This document shows, one piece after another, positions 30,971 to 40,733 of a stretch of 64,000 bases of DNA. The notes beneath the pieces were generated by a model, which was not told where the DNA came from, made no database searches, and worked only from the letters and a program-made list of their open reading frames with translations. Source of the stretch: Stutzerimonas stutzeri (GTDB lineage: Bacteria > Pseudomonadota > Gammaproteobacteria > Enterobacterales > Pasteurellaceae); NCBI GenBank assembly GCA_901420285.1, contig CABDVE010000001.1, positions 186,001 to 250,000 of the forward strand. Direction: 5' to 3'. Numbering within the stretch: the stretch's first letter is position 1; each line of letters starts with the position of its first letter. The position numbers were made by a program, and so were the translations under genes.

Positions 30971-31870
30971 TCATTCGCTCGCTTCCGAGACGAGCTTCAC
31001 ATAATTTTGCTGTTTAAAAGAGGCCTTTAATAAGTCTTCCAATTGCCACCAATCTAAGGTTAAATCCTGCTCGCCGGCGGCGTAAGGTGCGATTTCATAC
31101 GCCCCGTAAATAAAATGCACGCCATTGAAATCCAAATAAAAATTATCGGAAACATTAAAATCTTGTTTACCAACAAAAGCCTCATCGTCTTTCACTTCGC
31201 CATTACGGGTATAAACCTCCCACAATAATGCTTTAATTTTTGACAAGACATTTGCATCAAATAAATCGGTTAATTGCAAAATTTGATGGGTCGTCATATC
31301 TAACGTGAAATACCGTTTTCCGCCCATGCCATGAGCGCCGCCGCTAAAACCGTAATAGCCGATGGCAAACGTCGCCAATTTTTCCCTCTGGCCGATAAAA
31401 TCTACCCAGCGCTTATCCTCGTAACCGATACTTGGTATTTCAAGCATTTCTTTTTTGGTGTCGTCCAACTGTTTTTGATATGCTGCAACGAATTCCTCGC
31501 GAGTCGGCACTTTGCCGTTTTCACGCGTCAACTCTGCCCACAACAAAGCATTTAACCAATCCGCATTGGTCTTTAAAGTTGAAACGGAATACTCAATCTT
31601 GCCTTCCTCCGGCGCATATTCCTTTGATTTTGGATAATTAATCGTTTCGGATTTTTGGAATACCGCCTCTTCTTCCGCAAAAATAGTCGGAATAACATTA
31701 TCCGCGCGCATTTTTTGTACCGATAAATCCATCTCAAGCCGTTTGTTCTGCTCTGTTAATTGTGAGACGGTTCGATTAAGTTCATCTATTTGGGCTTGCG
31801 ACTCTTTGTCTTGGCAACCGGCGGTAAGAAGAACGCTCAGAATCAGCGCGGAAATCAATTTGCTTTTCAT
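30971..31870 (-). CDS. DUF3298/RsiV-like lipoprotein
   Basis: A 299-residue predicted lipoprotein: signal MKSKLISALILSVLLTAGC with the lipobox Cys at 19. Residues 28-60 form a heptad-like coiled coil (IDELNRTVSQLTEQNKRLEM). The C-terminal part has the DUF3298-type pattern YYGFSGGAHGMGGKRYFTLD and LQLTDLFDANV, then HFIYGAYEIAPYAAGEQDLT, as in RsiV and PdaC relatives. Such domains bind lysozyme or peptidoglycan in some bacteria; here the role is unknown. Lies 8 bases downstream of selB, but no functional link is evident. Confidence 0.75.
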   Translation of the reverse strand: MKSKLISALILSVLLTAGCQDKESQAQIDELNRTVSQLTEQNKRLEMDLSVQKMRADNVIPTIFAEEEAVFQKSETINYPKSKEYAPEEGKIEYSVSTLKTNADWLNALLWAELTRENGKVPTREEFVAAYQKQLDDTKKEMLEIPSIGYEDKRWVDFIGQREKLATFAIGYYGFSGGAHGMGGKRYFTLDMTTHQILQLTDLFDANVLSKIKALLWEVYTRNGEVKDDEAFVGKQDFNVSDNFYLDFNGVHFIYGAYEIAPYAAGEQDLTLDWWQLEDLLKASFKQQNYVKLVSEASE

Positions 31871-31878
31871 ATTTTTCC

Positions 31879-33738
31879 TTATAAATCAAATACATTTTTA
31901 TCACGCAAGATATGATCGTTACCTTTTCGCCGTAAAAAACCGACACGATCAAAGTATTCCATCAATTGCACCGTCAGTTTACGCCCGAAGTTCAAACGGT
32001 CACGCACCTCGTTTACCGAAGCTTTGCCTTCTTGTTCAGCGATTTGTTTAATCAAACGCGCATAAGCGTAAACCGTTTCCGTCAAGAAAAAACGATCTTT
32101 TACAATCGGCGTAAGATAGCCAAGTTTTCCTGCTTTATACATAAAATTACGCATCACGGCTTCATCCGTCGCTAACGTATTCGCCATATCACGTACCCAA
32201 ATGGCTTGCCCATCAGCTTTTTCAAATTCATTTAACACATCCGCCCAGCGCGCTTGTTCTTCGCTGCTAAACTCAATTTTATGTTCGGGTAAATGCAGCC
32301 AACCGCGCGTTTGCTGCAAGCTGCCATTATCTAGCATGTCATCAATAAAATGATTAATCAGCTTTTCCGGTTGATTCAGCGCCGCCATACGATAAAGCCG
32401 CGCTTTACTAACGCCGAGTTGATCATTGTGCTGCGCGTGATAAAGGGAAAGTGCGGTGACAATTTGCTGCGTTTTTTCTTGCACATAATCAGCGCTAAAA
32501 CACCAGTCTTGATACCGAACAGCACCGCATTGAAAGAGCATCTCGTCCAGTTGCACGGCATTTAGTTGTTCCAACCACATTAATTGACGTGCCGCGACGG
32601 CATTATGTTGCAAGCTCAGCGCAAGACGTTGCGAGGCGTTTTGTGCCATGGCTAAATGGCCGAGGAAGGTTAAACGCGCCTCGGTGCGTTTATGGCGTTT
32701 CGGTGAATTAATTTCCAGCACGCGTGCGCCGGCAATTAAAGTTTTTGCATCGCCGCTGCGCAAAATAAGTCTATCATCGAACGCGAGGAACAACGGCGAA
32801 TCCAACATTATTTCCGCTAAAGTGCGGTCGTTCTTCGCCACGTTTTTGCCTTTAAGCAAGGTTAGTTTGCCTGTCGTGCGAGCGGCGCCGTGATAAACAT
32901 GTACAGGCTGGCTTTCGTTCAATGCGGTCTCCGCCCAAATTTCCACAGTGAGACGATCTGTCGGCGGTAGCGGTTCCTCTTGCAATAACCAATCACCGCG
33001 TTTTACCGGTGTACGAGCGAGATCCGCATTCAAATTTAACGCTAAACGTTGTCCGGCCAAACCTTGTTCGCTCGGCGTGTTTTGCGCATGAATGGCTTTC
33101 ACACGCACTTTTTGCCCCGAAGAAAGATAAAGTTCATTATCCACGCTCACCGCGCCTGCGAATGCGGTGCCGGTAACTACCGCGCCCGCCCCTTTCACAC
33201 TAAATACACGATCGATGGCGTAACGAAACGGTTTATTCGTATCAGCCAATTCCGGCAGCATCTGCAAATAATCACGCAATTCGGCAATGCCTTGACCGGT
33301 TTCGGCCGAGGTCACAAAATAATTTGCCTCGCGTAAAAAATCATAATTTTGTTTGATTTGTTGAATTAATGCATCGATTTGTTGCGAGTTTGCACGATCT
33401 GCTTTGGTAAGCACTACCATGATTTCGTGGAATTGTAACTGACGCAAAATCGCCAAATGTTCCTTAGTTTGCGCCGCAATGCCTTCGTCCGCCGCCACAA
33501 TTAACATTGCGTAATGCACACCGCCAAGCCCCGCCAGCATATTCGATAAAAATTTTTCGTGTCCCGGCACATCAATAAAACCGAGCACTTTTTCTGTCAA
33601 TGGAAGATAGGCATAACCTAGATCAATGGTCATACTGCGCTTTTTTTCTTCCGGCAAATGCGCCGTGCTGGTGCCTGTGAGCGCTTTTAACAGCGCGGTT
33701 TTACCGTGATCGACATGGCCTGAAGTGACAATAATCAT
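31879..33738 (-). CDS. selB: Selenocysteine-specific elongation factor SelB
   Basis: A 619-residue GTPase that brings selenocysteyl-tRNA to UGA codons marked by a SECIS hairpin. G1 [11 protein letters not shown] (7-17), G3 DVPGHE, and G4 LTKAD are intact, with EF-Tu-like domains II-III and four C-terminal winged-helix units ending [20 protein letters not shown], which bind SECIS RNA. It overlaps selA by 4 bases. Two copies of the repeated word lie in it (32521 and 33161). At least one selenoprotein gene is therefore expected elsewhere in the genome. Confidence 0.96.
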   Translation of the reverse strand: MIIVTSGHVDHGKTALLKALTGTSTAHLPEEKKRSMTIDLGYAYLPLTEKVLGFIDVPGHEKFLSNMLAGLGGVHYAMLIVAADEGIAAQTKEHLAILRQLQFHEIMVVLTKADRANSQQIDALIQQIKQNYDFLREANYFVTSAETGQGIAELRDYLQMLPELADTNKPFRYAIDRVFSVKGAGAVVTGTAFAGAVSVDNELYLSSGQKVRVKAIHAQNTPSEQGLAGQRLALNLNADLARTPVKRGDWLLQEEPLPPTDRLTVEIWAETALNESQPVHVYHGAARTTGKLTLLKGKNVAKNDRTLAEIMLDSPLFLAFDDRLILRSGDAKTLIAGARVLEINSPKRHKRTEARLTFLGHLAMAQNASQRLALSLQHNAVAARQLMWLEQLNAVQLDEMLFQCGAVRYQDWCFSADYVQEKTQQIVTALSLYHAQHNDQLGVSKARLYRMAALNQPEKLINHFIDDMLDNGSLQQTRGWLHLPEHKIEFSSEEQARWADVLNEFEKADGQAIWVRDMANTLATDEAVMRNFMYKAGKLGYLTPIVKDRFFLTETVYAYARLIKQIAEQEGKASVNEVRDRLNFGRKLTVQLMEYFDRVGFLRRKGNDHILRDKNVFDL

Positions 33739-35120
33739 AGTTCGTCTACCGTATTCAAAAGAGTTTCAATATCCGCCACGCTGCGCAAATCCAGCCACAG
33801 TTTGCCGTTTTCCATACGTCCGATAATCGGTTGGGAAAGCTGTTTAAAACGTGTAGAAAGTGCGCTCAGTTTTTGTGGCGTTTTTTCAGAAAGCGTCACC
33901 GCGACAGAAGGAATGCGTTCCATCGGCTGCGAGCCGCTGCCGATTTGCGCCAAACTATCTTCAATTTGAAGCTGAAAATCTGCATTTAAACGGGATTCCA
34001 AGCGGGCTTTTAAGCGTTCGGCATCGGCACGCAATTGTTCGACAGATTTTGTCAGCAAACGCAAAGTCGGCAAGCGTTCGCTGAGTTTTTCCGGATTCAA
34101 ATATAAGCGTAAAGTAGCTTCCAACCCCGCCAAAATCACTTTGTCGCAACGCAACACGCGTTTTAGCGGATGAGCTTGCAATCGATCTATCCAAGCTTTT
34201 TTGCCAACAATAATGCCCGCCTGCACACCACCGAGCAATTTATCGCCCGAGAATGACACCAAATCCACGCCCTGCGCCACTTTTTCTTGCACCGTCGGTT
34301 CTTTCGGCAAACCGTATCGACTCAAATCCATCAACGCACCACTACCTAGATCGGTTATGACCGGCACATTCATTTCCCGCCCGAGTTCCGCCAACTCCGC
34401 TTCGGAAACTGCTGAGGCAAAACCGCAAATTTGATAGTTACTGCTGTGAACTTTCATCAAAAAGGCGGTATTTTCATTAATTGCGTTGCGATAATCTTTC
34501 AAATGTGTGCGATTGGTGGTACCTACTTCCACCAACCGACAACCGGCTTGTGCCATAATGTCCGGAATGCGGAATGCACCGCCAATTTCAATCAGTTCTC
34601 CGCGCGAAATAATCACTTCTTTACCTTGCGCAAAAGTCGCCAGCATCAATAACACTGCCGCTGCATTATTATTCACTACGCAAGCAGCTTGTGCACCGGT
34701 TAAACGGCATAGCAATTCGCTGATGTGGTTATCGCGGTGACTGCGTCTCCCCTCATCCAAATCATATTCCAACGCTACGTTTTGTCGCATTGCGGCAAGC
34801 GCTGCCTGTTGTGAGTCTTCCGACCAAAGAGCGCGACCGAGATTAGTATGCAAAACCGTGCCGGTAAGATTATGCACGGCTTTGATTTGTACTTGATTTT
34901 GTTGCTGCAAATATTGTTGAAGTGCGGTAAAAGTGCACTCAAAATCCAAGAAATTTGTTGGTAATTGTTGATGTTGTTGAATAAATTGACGGGCTTGCAC
35001 TAATAATGTGCGACAAGCCACCACCACAGCGCTATGCCCGAATTCACTAATGAGCTGTTCGCCTTGTGGCATTTTGAGAAGTTTATCAACGGAAGGCAAT
35101 TGTTGAAAAAGTGCGGTCAT
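33735..35120 (-). CDS. selA: L-seryl-tRNA(Sec) selenium transferase
   Basis: A 461-residue PLP enzyme that converts Ser-tRNA(Sec) to Sec-tRNA(Sec) with selenophosphate. The PLP lysine is in [16 protein letters not shown], with [16 protein letters not shown] and [18 protein letters not shown] upstream. The canonical Haemophilus uptake word AAGTGCGGT occurs twice near its 5' end (34919 and 35109). selA-selB overlap, and selC is divergent 120 bases away. Confidence 0.96.
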   Translation of the reverse strand: MTALFQQLPSVDKLLKMPQGEQLISEFGHSAVVVACRTLLVQARQFIQQHQQLPTNFLDFECTFTALQQYLQQQNQVQIKAVHNLTGTVLHTNLGRALWSEDSQQAALAAMRQNVALEYDLDEGRRSHRDNHISELLCRLTGAQAACVVNNNAAAVLLMLATFAQGKEVIISRGELIEIGGAFRIPDIMAQAGCRLVEVGTTNRTHLKDYRNAINENTAFLMKVHSSNYQICGFASAVSEAELAELGREMNVPVITDLGSGALMDLSRYGLPKEPTVQEKVAQGVDLVSFSGDKLLGGVQAGIIVGKKAWIDRLQAHPLKRVLRCDKVILAGLEATLRLYLNPEKLSERLPTLRLLTKSVEQLRADAERLKARLESRLNADFQLQIEDSLAQIGSGSQPMERIPSVAVTLSEKTPQKLSALSTRFKQLSQPIIGRMENGKLWLDLRSVADIETLLNTVDEL

Positions 35121-35140
35121 CTTGAGGCTCGTTTAAAAGA

Positions 35141-35206
35141 CATTAAAATTTAAAAAACATTGAAATTTGAAAGGCATTGAAATTTGAAAGACATTGAAAT
35201 GCCCTG
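35141..35206. repeat. 17-bp tandem repeats between selA and selC
   Basis: Unit CATTGAAATTTGAAAGR occurs at 35141-35157 (3-4 mismatches), 35158-35174 and 35175-35191 (identical but for the last base), with a partial fourth copy CATTGAAATG from 35192. It fills the divergent promoter region of selA (-) and selC (+). The last TTGAAA is spaced 17 bp from TAAAGT (35217-35222), which could be the selC promoter. Confidence 0.9.
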
Positions 35207-35240
35207 TAATTTACGCTAAAGTAACCGCAATTTCAACCGC

Positions 35241-35335
35241 GGAAGGGCGTCATCTCCGGTGAGGTGGCAGGACTTCAAATCCTGTTGGGGACGCCAGCGT
35301 TCCCGGGTGGGTTCGACTCCCATTCCCTTCCGCCA
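35241..35335 (+). tRNA. selC: tRNA-Sec (anticodon TCA)
   Basis: A 95-base gene including CCA, closely matching E. coli selC. It has the 8-bp acceptor stem (GGAAGGGC-type), the long variable arm (GGGACGCCAGCGTTCCC), the T-arm GGTTCGACTCC, and anticodon TCA at 35275-35277. The unusual length is the mark of a selenocysteine tRNA. With selA and selB it completes the local selenocysteine set (selD is not in the window). Confidence 0.97.
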
Positions 35336-35439
35336 ATTATCAAGTGCTTTATCAAAAGTTTCTTTCGGCCTAAAAAAGCGGCGCGTTGTCCCCCAAAATC
35401 CACACCACCAAAACAGAAAACAACGTTACCTCTCAAGAT

Positions 35440-35471
35440 AGCACCGCATTGAGCGCTTTCAATGCGGTGCT
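35440..35471. repeat. Inverted pair of the AGCACCGCATTG word after selC
   Basis: AGCACCGCATTGA (35440-35452) and TTCAATGCGGTGCT (35458-35471) with a short GCGCT loop, extended by ATAG/CTAT. It lies between selC (+) and the end of the DUF3108 gene (-), so it could terminate both. Confidence 0.9.
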
Positions 35472-35482
35472 ATTTGGCGATC

Positions 35483-36118
35483 TCAATTTACAAATTCGCT
35501 AAATTCCAATTCGTAATCATCGCCGTCTCGGCTGTATTTGATATAGCGCGGGAATTGCTCGCCGGCAAATTTTTTCACCATAATATCTTTGTTACCGGTT
35601 TTGAACGTGTAGGTAATTTCCGTGACGGTTTGCTTGCGGTATGTTGTCTGCTTTTCGCTTTTATTCAAGCGCACGTTTTCCATCGGATACAGTTTTTTGC
35701 CGTTAGTAATTTGGAAGCTATTCGGTAACTTGTCGTAGTAACTTAATTGAAACGCCATGGTGAATAAATCAAAGGTCGGTAATGTTAATGGCTCGCTTTC
35801 CAGACCATTTTTCACTTTGCCGTATTCGATGGTGGTCGGTGAAATTTTGGATACTGCATAAGGTTTGCCGTTGCGAACATCTTGATAACTCACCATTTTA
35901 AATTGATTTTCAGTTTGTGAACCGCGTGACGAAAATACGATATTATAAAGCGGAATATTGATTTTTGCGTTGATAAAATATTGTACGCCGTCCGCATTGA
36001 AATGTACGTAAGCGGGCATTAAGTAGTTTGAACTGTATTTGATGTTGTAATCAACAACAGAATGTGCGGTCGGGATGTAGGCAACACAGAGGGCAAAAAG
36101 GAGTTTGATAAATTTCAT
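35483..36118 (-). CDS. DUF3108 domain-containing periplasmic protein
   Basis: A 211-residue protein with a signal peptide (MKFIKLLFALCVAYIPTAHS). The opening YNIKYSSNYLMPA, the SRGSQTENQFKMVSYQDV stretch and PRYIKYSRDGDDYELEFSEF end are typical of the DUF3108 family, predicted outer-membrane or periplasmic beta-barrel-like lipid-binding proteins of unknown function. It ends just before a repeat hairpin and follows a terminator at its 5' side. Confidence 0.75.
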   Translation of the reverse strand: MKFIKLLFALCVAYIPTAHSVVDYNIKYSSNYLMPAYVHFNADGVQYFINAKINIPLYNIVFSSRGSQTENQFKMVSYQDVRNGKPYAVSKISPTTIEYGKVKNGLESEPLTLPTFDLFTMAFQLSYYDKLPNSFQITNGKKLYPMENVRLNKSEKQTTYRKQTVTEITYTFKTGNKDIMVKKFAGEQFPRYIKYSRDGDDYELEFSEFVN

Positions 36119-36179
36119 TGATTATCCTTAAATTAAAAGTCGCCTTTTAGAGCGACGTTCAAGTCAAAAGTTTCCCATG

Positions 36180-36216
36180 AAAAAACCATCTTGTCGGCGA
36201 ACAAGATGGTTTTTTC
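36180..36216 (-). terminator. Terminator of the Dcu transporter gene
   Basis: Stem AAAAAACCATCTTGT / ACAAGATGGTTTTTT with loop CGGCGA; symmetrical, but oriented to end the Dcu gene on the minus strand. Confidence 0.9.
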
Positions 36217-36234
36217 TATTCGTTTAATGAGGTA

Positions 36235-37536
36235 TTACAAAACCGCACCGGCCATTAAGAAACCAAAGAACACGGATAAAGCGATGGCAATCACCCCCGG
36301 AACCAAGAACGGATGGTTAAATACGTATTTTCCGATACGGGTGGAACCGGTGTCATCCATTTCTACCGCAGCAATTAAAGTCGGATAAGTCGGTAAAATG
36401 AACAATGCAGAAACCGCCGCAAAGGCTGCAATCGCGGCCTCAGGAGAAACGCCTAATAACAATGCGGTCGGATATAACGCTTTGGCGGTTGCCGCTTGAG
36501 AGTAAAGTAAGGTACTTGCGAAGAACAAGATAACCGCTAAGCTCCAAGGATATTGTTGTAAGAATTCAGCAGATACCGCTTTGATTTGATCAATGTGGCC
36601 TTCCACAAAAGTATTACCTAACCATGCTACGCCCAATACGCAAATAACCGCAGACATCCCGGATTTAAAGGTGGCCGCATTGGTAATGTTAGCAGTATCT
36701 ACTTTACATGCCATTGTGATGATTGCCGCGGTGGCTAACATGAAAGAGATGATGGCATTATCGCGAGAAAGAATCGGATTTTCGATTAAACCCACAGTTT
36801 TACTAATTGCCGTCGCATAAAGCATCACCACTAAAATCGCGAATACGAAAATCATTACCGAGCGCTTCGCGTAAGGTTTAATGTCGATTTGCATTTCGCC
36901 GCGCATAGTGATTAAGCCTTTGGCTAAACGATCTTGGTAAACTTCGTCAACTTTTAAGTCTTTGCCTAAGAAGTTACAAATCACTGCAGTAACCATACAA
37001 GCCGCATAAGTGGTCGGGATCCAAATGCCTAACAGTTGTAGGTAGCTTAACCCGAAGTTTTTCTCAAGTTCCGCCGAAAGGAAAACTACCGCCGCGGAAA
37101 TCGGTGATGCGGTAATCGCAATTTGTGAAGCGATGACAGCAATGGAAAGCGGACGGGAAGGACGAATACCTTGTTCTTTCGCCACTTCCGCAATCACTGG
37201 TAAAGTTGAAAATGCAGTGTGACCGGTACCGGCCAATACCGTCATAAAATAAGTCACAGTTGGTGCGAGGAACGTAATGTATTTTGGATTTTTACGTAAA
37301 ATTTTCTCGGCTAATTTTACTAAGAAATCCATACCGCCCGCCACTTGCATCGCGGCAATCGCCATGATTACGGACATAATCACGGAAATCACGTCAAACG
37401 GAATCGCCCCCGGTTTTAAACCGAGGAGGGAAAGCGCCACAACGCCCATACCGCCCATAAAACCGATACCGATACCGCCTAATCTGGCGCCAAGGTAAAT
37501 AAAAAGCAGGACGACTAAAAGTTGAACCCAAATCAT
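36235..37536 (-). CDS. dcuA: Anaerobic C4-dicarboxylate transporter, DcuA/DcuB family
   Basis: A 433-residue inner-membrane transporter exchanging fumarate, malate, aspartate and succinate in fumarate respiration. Length 433 and segments IPFDVISVIMSVI, ITASPISAAVVFLS, YSQAATAKALYP and TYPTLIAAVEMDDTGSTRIG are closer to E. coli DcuA than DcuB, although Haemophilus homologues are usually called dcuB. About 10-12 hydrophobic segments. A half-site ATCAA close to the FNR consensus lies upstream (about 37611-37615). Confidence 0.9.
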   Translation of the reverse strand: MIWVQLLVVLLFIYLGARLGGIGIGFMGGMGVVALSLLGLKPGAIPFDVISVIMSVIMAIAAMQVAGGMDFLVKLAEKILRKNPKYITFLAPTVTYFMTVLAGTGHTAFSTLPVIAEVAKEQGIRPSRPLSIAVIASQIAITASPISAAVVFLSAELEKNFGLSYLQLLGIWIPTTYAACMVTAVICNFLGKDLKVDEVYQDRLAKGLITMRGEMQIDIKPYAKRSVMIFVFAILVVMLYATAISKTVGLIENPILSRDNAIISFMLATAAIITMACKVDTANITNAATFKSGMSAVICVLGVAWLGNTFVEGHIDQIKAVSAEFLQQYPWSLAVILFFASTLLYSQAATAKALYPTALLLGVSPEAAIAAFAAVSALFILPTYPTLIAAVEMDDTGSTRIGKYVFNHPFLVPGVIAIALSVFFGFLMAGAVL

Positions 37537-37887
37537 AATTTTCTCCAGTTATTATCAAATGTTAAATCGTGGCCATACTAGCAATAAAAAATTTGCAAAT
37601 CTATAACCTAGATCAATAAATATCTGCGAAATAATCTGTGTTATCGTTAAAATTATGATTGATTGCACTTACGGGATAAAATGCGCTTCCCACAAGATTC
37701 TATAACGGTTTTCAAGGCTCCAATGCGGTGCTCACAGAGGATCTCGTCGAGGCGTTGGAGGAAAAGTCGTTTTCTTCTTTATTCACCTCATCACCCATAA
37801 GAATTTTTTTGAAAGATAGCTCAAGTACGGTTATACTTAAGCCTTCTTTCAGCCGAACATTAATCAACTTAAATTATTGAGACGACA
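37537..37887. other. 351-bp divergent gap between the Dcu gene and yibN
   Basis: It holds the promoters of both genes, not resolved by eye. CTAGATCAATAAAT near 37607-37620 has one good half of an FNR site. A single repeat copy CAATGCGGTGCT lies at 37721-37732. Confidence 0.5.
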
Positions 37888-38334
37888 ATGCAAGAATTTC
37901 TGCCAGACGCAATCGAATTTGCACATAAACACACTCTACTGACTGTTTCTTGGGTTGCGATTTTCGCCATGGTAATTTACGCCTATTTCAAATCCGCCAC
38001 CGAAAAATTCAAAACCGTTCAATATTCCGAAGCAATTCGCTTAATTAATAACGAAGACGCCTTGGTGGTGGATTTGCGTACATTGGACGAATTCCAACGC
38101 GGTCATATTATTAATAGCGTCAACCTACTTCCGAGCGACATCAAAAACACCAACCTCGGAAAAATCGAGCAACACAAAGAAAAAGCATTAATTTTAGTGG
38201 ATGCGAACGGCGTGAACGCATCGACGTCCGCCACATTATTAAGTAAACAAGGATTTAACAAAGTTTACGTATTAAAAGAAGGTATCTCGGCTTGGACAGG
38301 CGCAAATTTACCGATCGTTAAAAAACATAAATAA
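37888..38334 (+). CDS. yibN: YibN-like rhodanese-domain protein without active cysteine
   Basis: A 148-residue protein with an N-terminal membrane anchor (about 17-34) and one rhodanese domain (about 45-140: [55 protein letters not shown]). In sulfurtransferases the loop after ILV holds the catalytic Cys; here it reads [10 protein letters not shown]. No cysteine occurs anywhere in the protein, so it cannot be a classical sulfurtransferase. It precedes secB directly, as in E. coli but without grxC between them. Confidence 0.88.
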   Translation: MQEFLPDAIEFAHKHTLLTVSWVAIFAMVIYAYFKSATEKFKTVQYSEAIRLINNEDALVVDLRTLDEFQRGHIINSVNLLPSDIKNTNLGKIEQHKEKALILVDANGVNASTSATLLSKQGFNKVYVLKEGISAWTGANLPIVKKHK

Positions 38335-38345
38335 GGATTAACACT

Positions 38346-38858
38346 ATGTCACAACAAAACCCACAACCTGAAGTCGCCGCCGAAGAATCCCAAGCGGTAT
38401 TTCAAATTCAACGTATTTACGTGAAAGATGTGTCTTTCGAAGCGCCGAATCTTCCGCATATTTTCCACCAAGAATGGAAACCTAAATTGGGCTTTGATTT
38501 AAACACCGAAACCGTACAATTAGGCGATGATTTATATGAAGTCACCTTACACGTCACCGTGGAAACCACCATGGAAGAATCCGGTGATCTCGCTTTCATT
38601 TGTGAAATCAAACAAGCGGGCGTGTTTACCATCAGCGGCTTGGAAGATGTACAAATGGCGCATTGCCTAACCTCGCAGTGTCCAAACATACTGTTCCCTT
38701 ACGCACGCGAATTAGTGTCGAGTTTGGTAAATCGCGGAACCTTCCCGGCATTAAATCTTTCCCCGGTAAACTTTGATGCGCTATTCATTGAGTATATGAC
38801 TCGCCAGCAAGAAGCTGAAAACGCGCCTGCCGAAGAAACGAAAGAAATGCAACATTAA
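38346..38858 (+). CDS. secB: Protein-export chaperone SecB
   Basis: A 170-residue cytosolic tetrameric chaperone that keeps preproteins unfolded and hands them to SecA. Conserved [37 protein letters not shown] and [11 protein letters not shown] are all present. The ribosome site AAGGA lies 10 bases before the ATG. Second gene of the yibN-secB-gpsA-cysE group. Confidence 0.97.
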   Translation: MSQQNPQPEVAAEESQAVFQIQRIYVKDVSFEAPNLPHIFHQEWKPKLGFDLNTETVQLGDDLYEVTLHVTVETTMEESGDLAFICEIKQAGVFTISGLEDVQMAHCLTSQCPNILFPYARELVSSLVNRGTFPALNLSPVNFDALFIEYMTRQQEAENAPAEETKEMQH

Positions 38859-38912
38859 TTCTCGACAAACTGGGCAGATCTTTGATCTGCCCTTTATTTT
38901 TGAGGAAAAATC

Positions 38913-39917
38913 ATGCTAATTCAATCTCCCGTCACCATCCTTGGCGCGGGCTCCTACGGCACCGCATTGGCGATATCTTTTTCACGTAACGGTTCGCCCG
39001 CTTATCTATGGGGACATAATCCAGCACACATCGAACAAATGCGAGCGGAAAAACAAAATCGCCGCTTTCTACCGGATATTCCGTTTCCCGACGAATTACA
39101 CCTTGAAAGCGATCTGGCGCAAGCGCTAAACCGTTCCCAAGATATTTTAATCGTCGTACCAAGCCACGCGTTTAATGAAATTCTTGAGAAAATTAGACCA
39201 CATCTACAGCCGCATCATCGTTTAATTTGGGCAACCAAAGGCTTAGAGCGTAACAGCGGACGATTACTGCAAACTGTGGCGGAAGAACAGCTCGGTACGC
39301 AATATCCGCTAGCCGTGCTTTCCGGCCCGACTTTTGCCAAAGAACTGGCACAGGGTTTGCCAACTGCGATTACTTTAGCATCTAACAATGCGTCGTTTGC
39401 GCTGGAATTTCAAGCACGCATTCACTGCAGTAAGCATTTCCGCGTGTATGTGAACCAAGATATGATCGGCGTGCAACTCGGCGGCGCTATTAAAAACGTA
39501 ATTGCGATCGGCGCCGGTATTTCCGATGGCATAGGCTTTGGTGCCAATGCGCGCACCGCATTGATTACGCGCGGCATCGCAGAAATCACTCGCTTGGGCG
39601 TGTCGCTCGGCGCGAATCCGAATACCTTTATGGGAATGTCCGGCTTGGGCGATTTGGTATTGACTTGCACCGACAACCAATCGCGTAATCGTCGTTTCGG
39701 CTTAATGTTGGGCGAAGGATTGGATACGCAAACAGCGATGTCAAACATCGGGCAAGTTGTCGAGGGCTTTTACAATACCAAAGAAGCCTATTTACTGGCA
39801 CAACGGCAAGGTGTCGAAATGCCGATTACGGAGCAAATTTATCAAATGCTCTTTTGTGGCAAAAACGCACAAGAGGTCGCATTAAGTTTGCTCGGACGCG
39901 AACGTAAAGGCGAATAA
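38913..39917 (+). CDS. gpsA: Glycerol-3-phosphate dehydrogenase [NAD(P)+]
   Basis: A 334-residue cytosolic enzyme that makes sn-glycerol 3-phosphate for phospholipids. The nucleotide-binding motif is [12 protein letters not shown] (9-20), the active-site Lys lies in [16 protein letters not shown], and the signature [21 protein letters not shown] follows. Two copies of the repeated word lie in the gene, reading GTALA and RTALI; the first coincides with conserved residues, so selection on protein may explain it. Confidence 0.97.
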   Translation: MLIQSPVTILGAGSYGTALAISFSRNGSPAYLWGHNPAHIEQMRAEKQNRRFLPDIPFPDELHLESDLAQALNRSQDILIVVPSHAFNEILEKIRPHLQPHHRLIWATKGLERNSGRLLQTVAEEQLGTQYPLAVLSGPTFAKELAQGLPTAITLASNNASFALEFQARIHCSKHFRVYVNQDMIGVQLGGAIKNVIAIGAGISDGIGFGANARTALITRGIAEITRLGVSLGANPNTFMGMSGLGDLVLTCTDNQSRNRRFGLMLGEGLDTQTAMSNIGQVVEGFYNTKEAYLLAQRQGVEMPITEQIYQMLFCGKNAQEVALSLLGRERKGE

Positions 39918-39926
39918 GGAGAAAAA

Positions 39927-40724
39927 ATGACGTTAGAAGTATGGCGACATATTCGTCAAGAAGCAAAAGCATTAGCGGAGTGTGAGCCGATGCTCGCCAG
40001 CTTTTTTCACTCGACTATTTTAAAACATCAAAATCTTGGTAGCGCTTTAAGTTATTTGCTCGCCAACAAACTTGCCAATCCGATTATGCCGGCGATTTCT
40101 TTGCGTGAGATTATCGAGGAAGCCTATAGCGCTGATCCGAAAATTATCGATTGCGCCGCCTATGATATTCGCGCGGTGCGCCAGCGCGACCCGGCGGTGG
40201 AATTGTGGTCAACACCGTTATTGTATTTAAAAGGTTTTCATGCGATTCAAAGCTATCGCATCACCCATTATTTATGGCAACAAAATCGAAAAGCCCTTGC
40301 CCTTTATTTGCAAAATCAAATTTCTGTTGCTTTTGATGTGGACATTCATCCCGCCGCTAAAATCGGCCACGGCATTATGTTCGATCACGCCACCGGTATC
40401 GTGGTAGGCGAAACCTCGGTAATTGAAAATGATGTATCAATTTTACAAGGTGTCACCTTGGGCGGTACCGGCAAAGAATCCGGCGATCGTCATCCAAAAG
40501 TACGTGAAGGCGTGATGATTGGCGCCGGTGCTAAAATTCTTGGCAATATCGAAGTGGGCAAATACGCCAAAATTGGCGCCAATTCCGTAGTACTCCAATC
40601 GGTTCTCGAACACGCCACCGCTGCCGGTGTCCCCGCCCGTGTTGTAGGACAAGACAAAGGCGCCAAACCGGCATTCGATATGAATCAATATTTTATTGAT
40701 GATGGAATAAATTTAAATATCTAA
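39927..40724 (+). CDS. cysE: Serine acetyltransferase
   Basis: A 265-residue enzyme forming O-acetylserine for cysteine synthesis. The N-terminal helical domain (about 1-140) is followed by a left-handed beta-helix of hexapeptide repeats (IGHGIMFDHATGIVVGETSV, LGGTGKESGDRHPKV). The C-terminal tail ends in DDGINLNI, the type of tail that inserts into the CysK active site. It follows gpsA by 9 bases. Confidence 0.96.
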   Translation: MTLEVWRHIRQEAKALAECEPMLASFFHSTILKHQNLGSALSYLLANKLANPIMPAISLREIIEEAYSADPKIIDCAAYDIRAVRQRDPAVELWSTPLLYLKGFHAIQSYRITHYLWQQNRKALALYLQNQISVAFDVDIHPAAKIGHGIMFDHATGIVVGETSVIENDVSILQGVTLGGTGKESGDRHPKVREGVMIGAGAKILGNIEVGKYAKIGANSVVLQSVLEHATAAGVPARVVGQDKGAKPAFDMNQYFIDDGINLNI

Positions 40725-40733
40725 GGAAATAAA

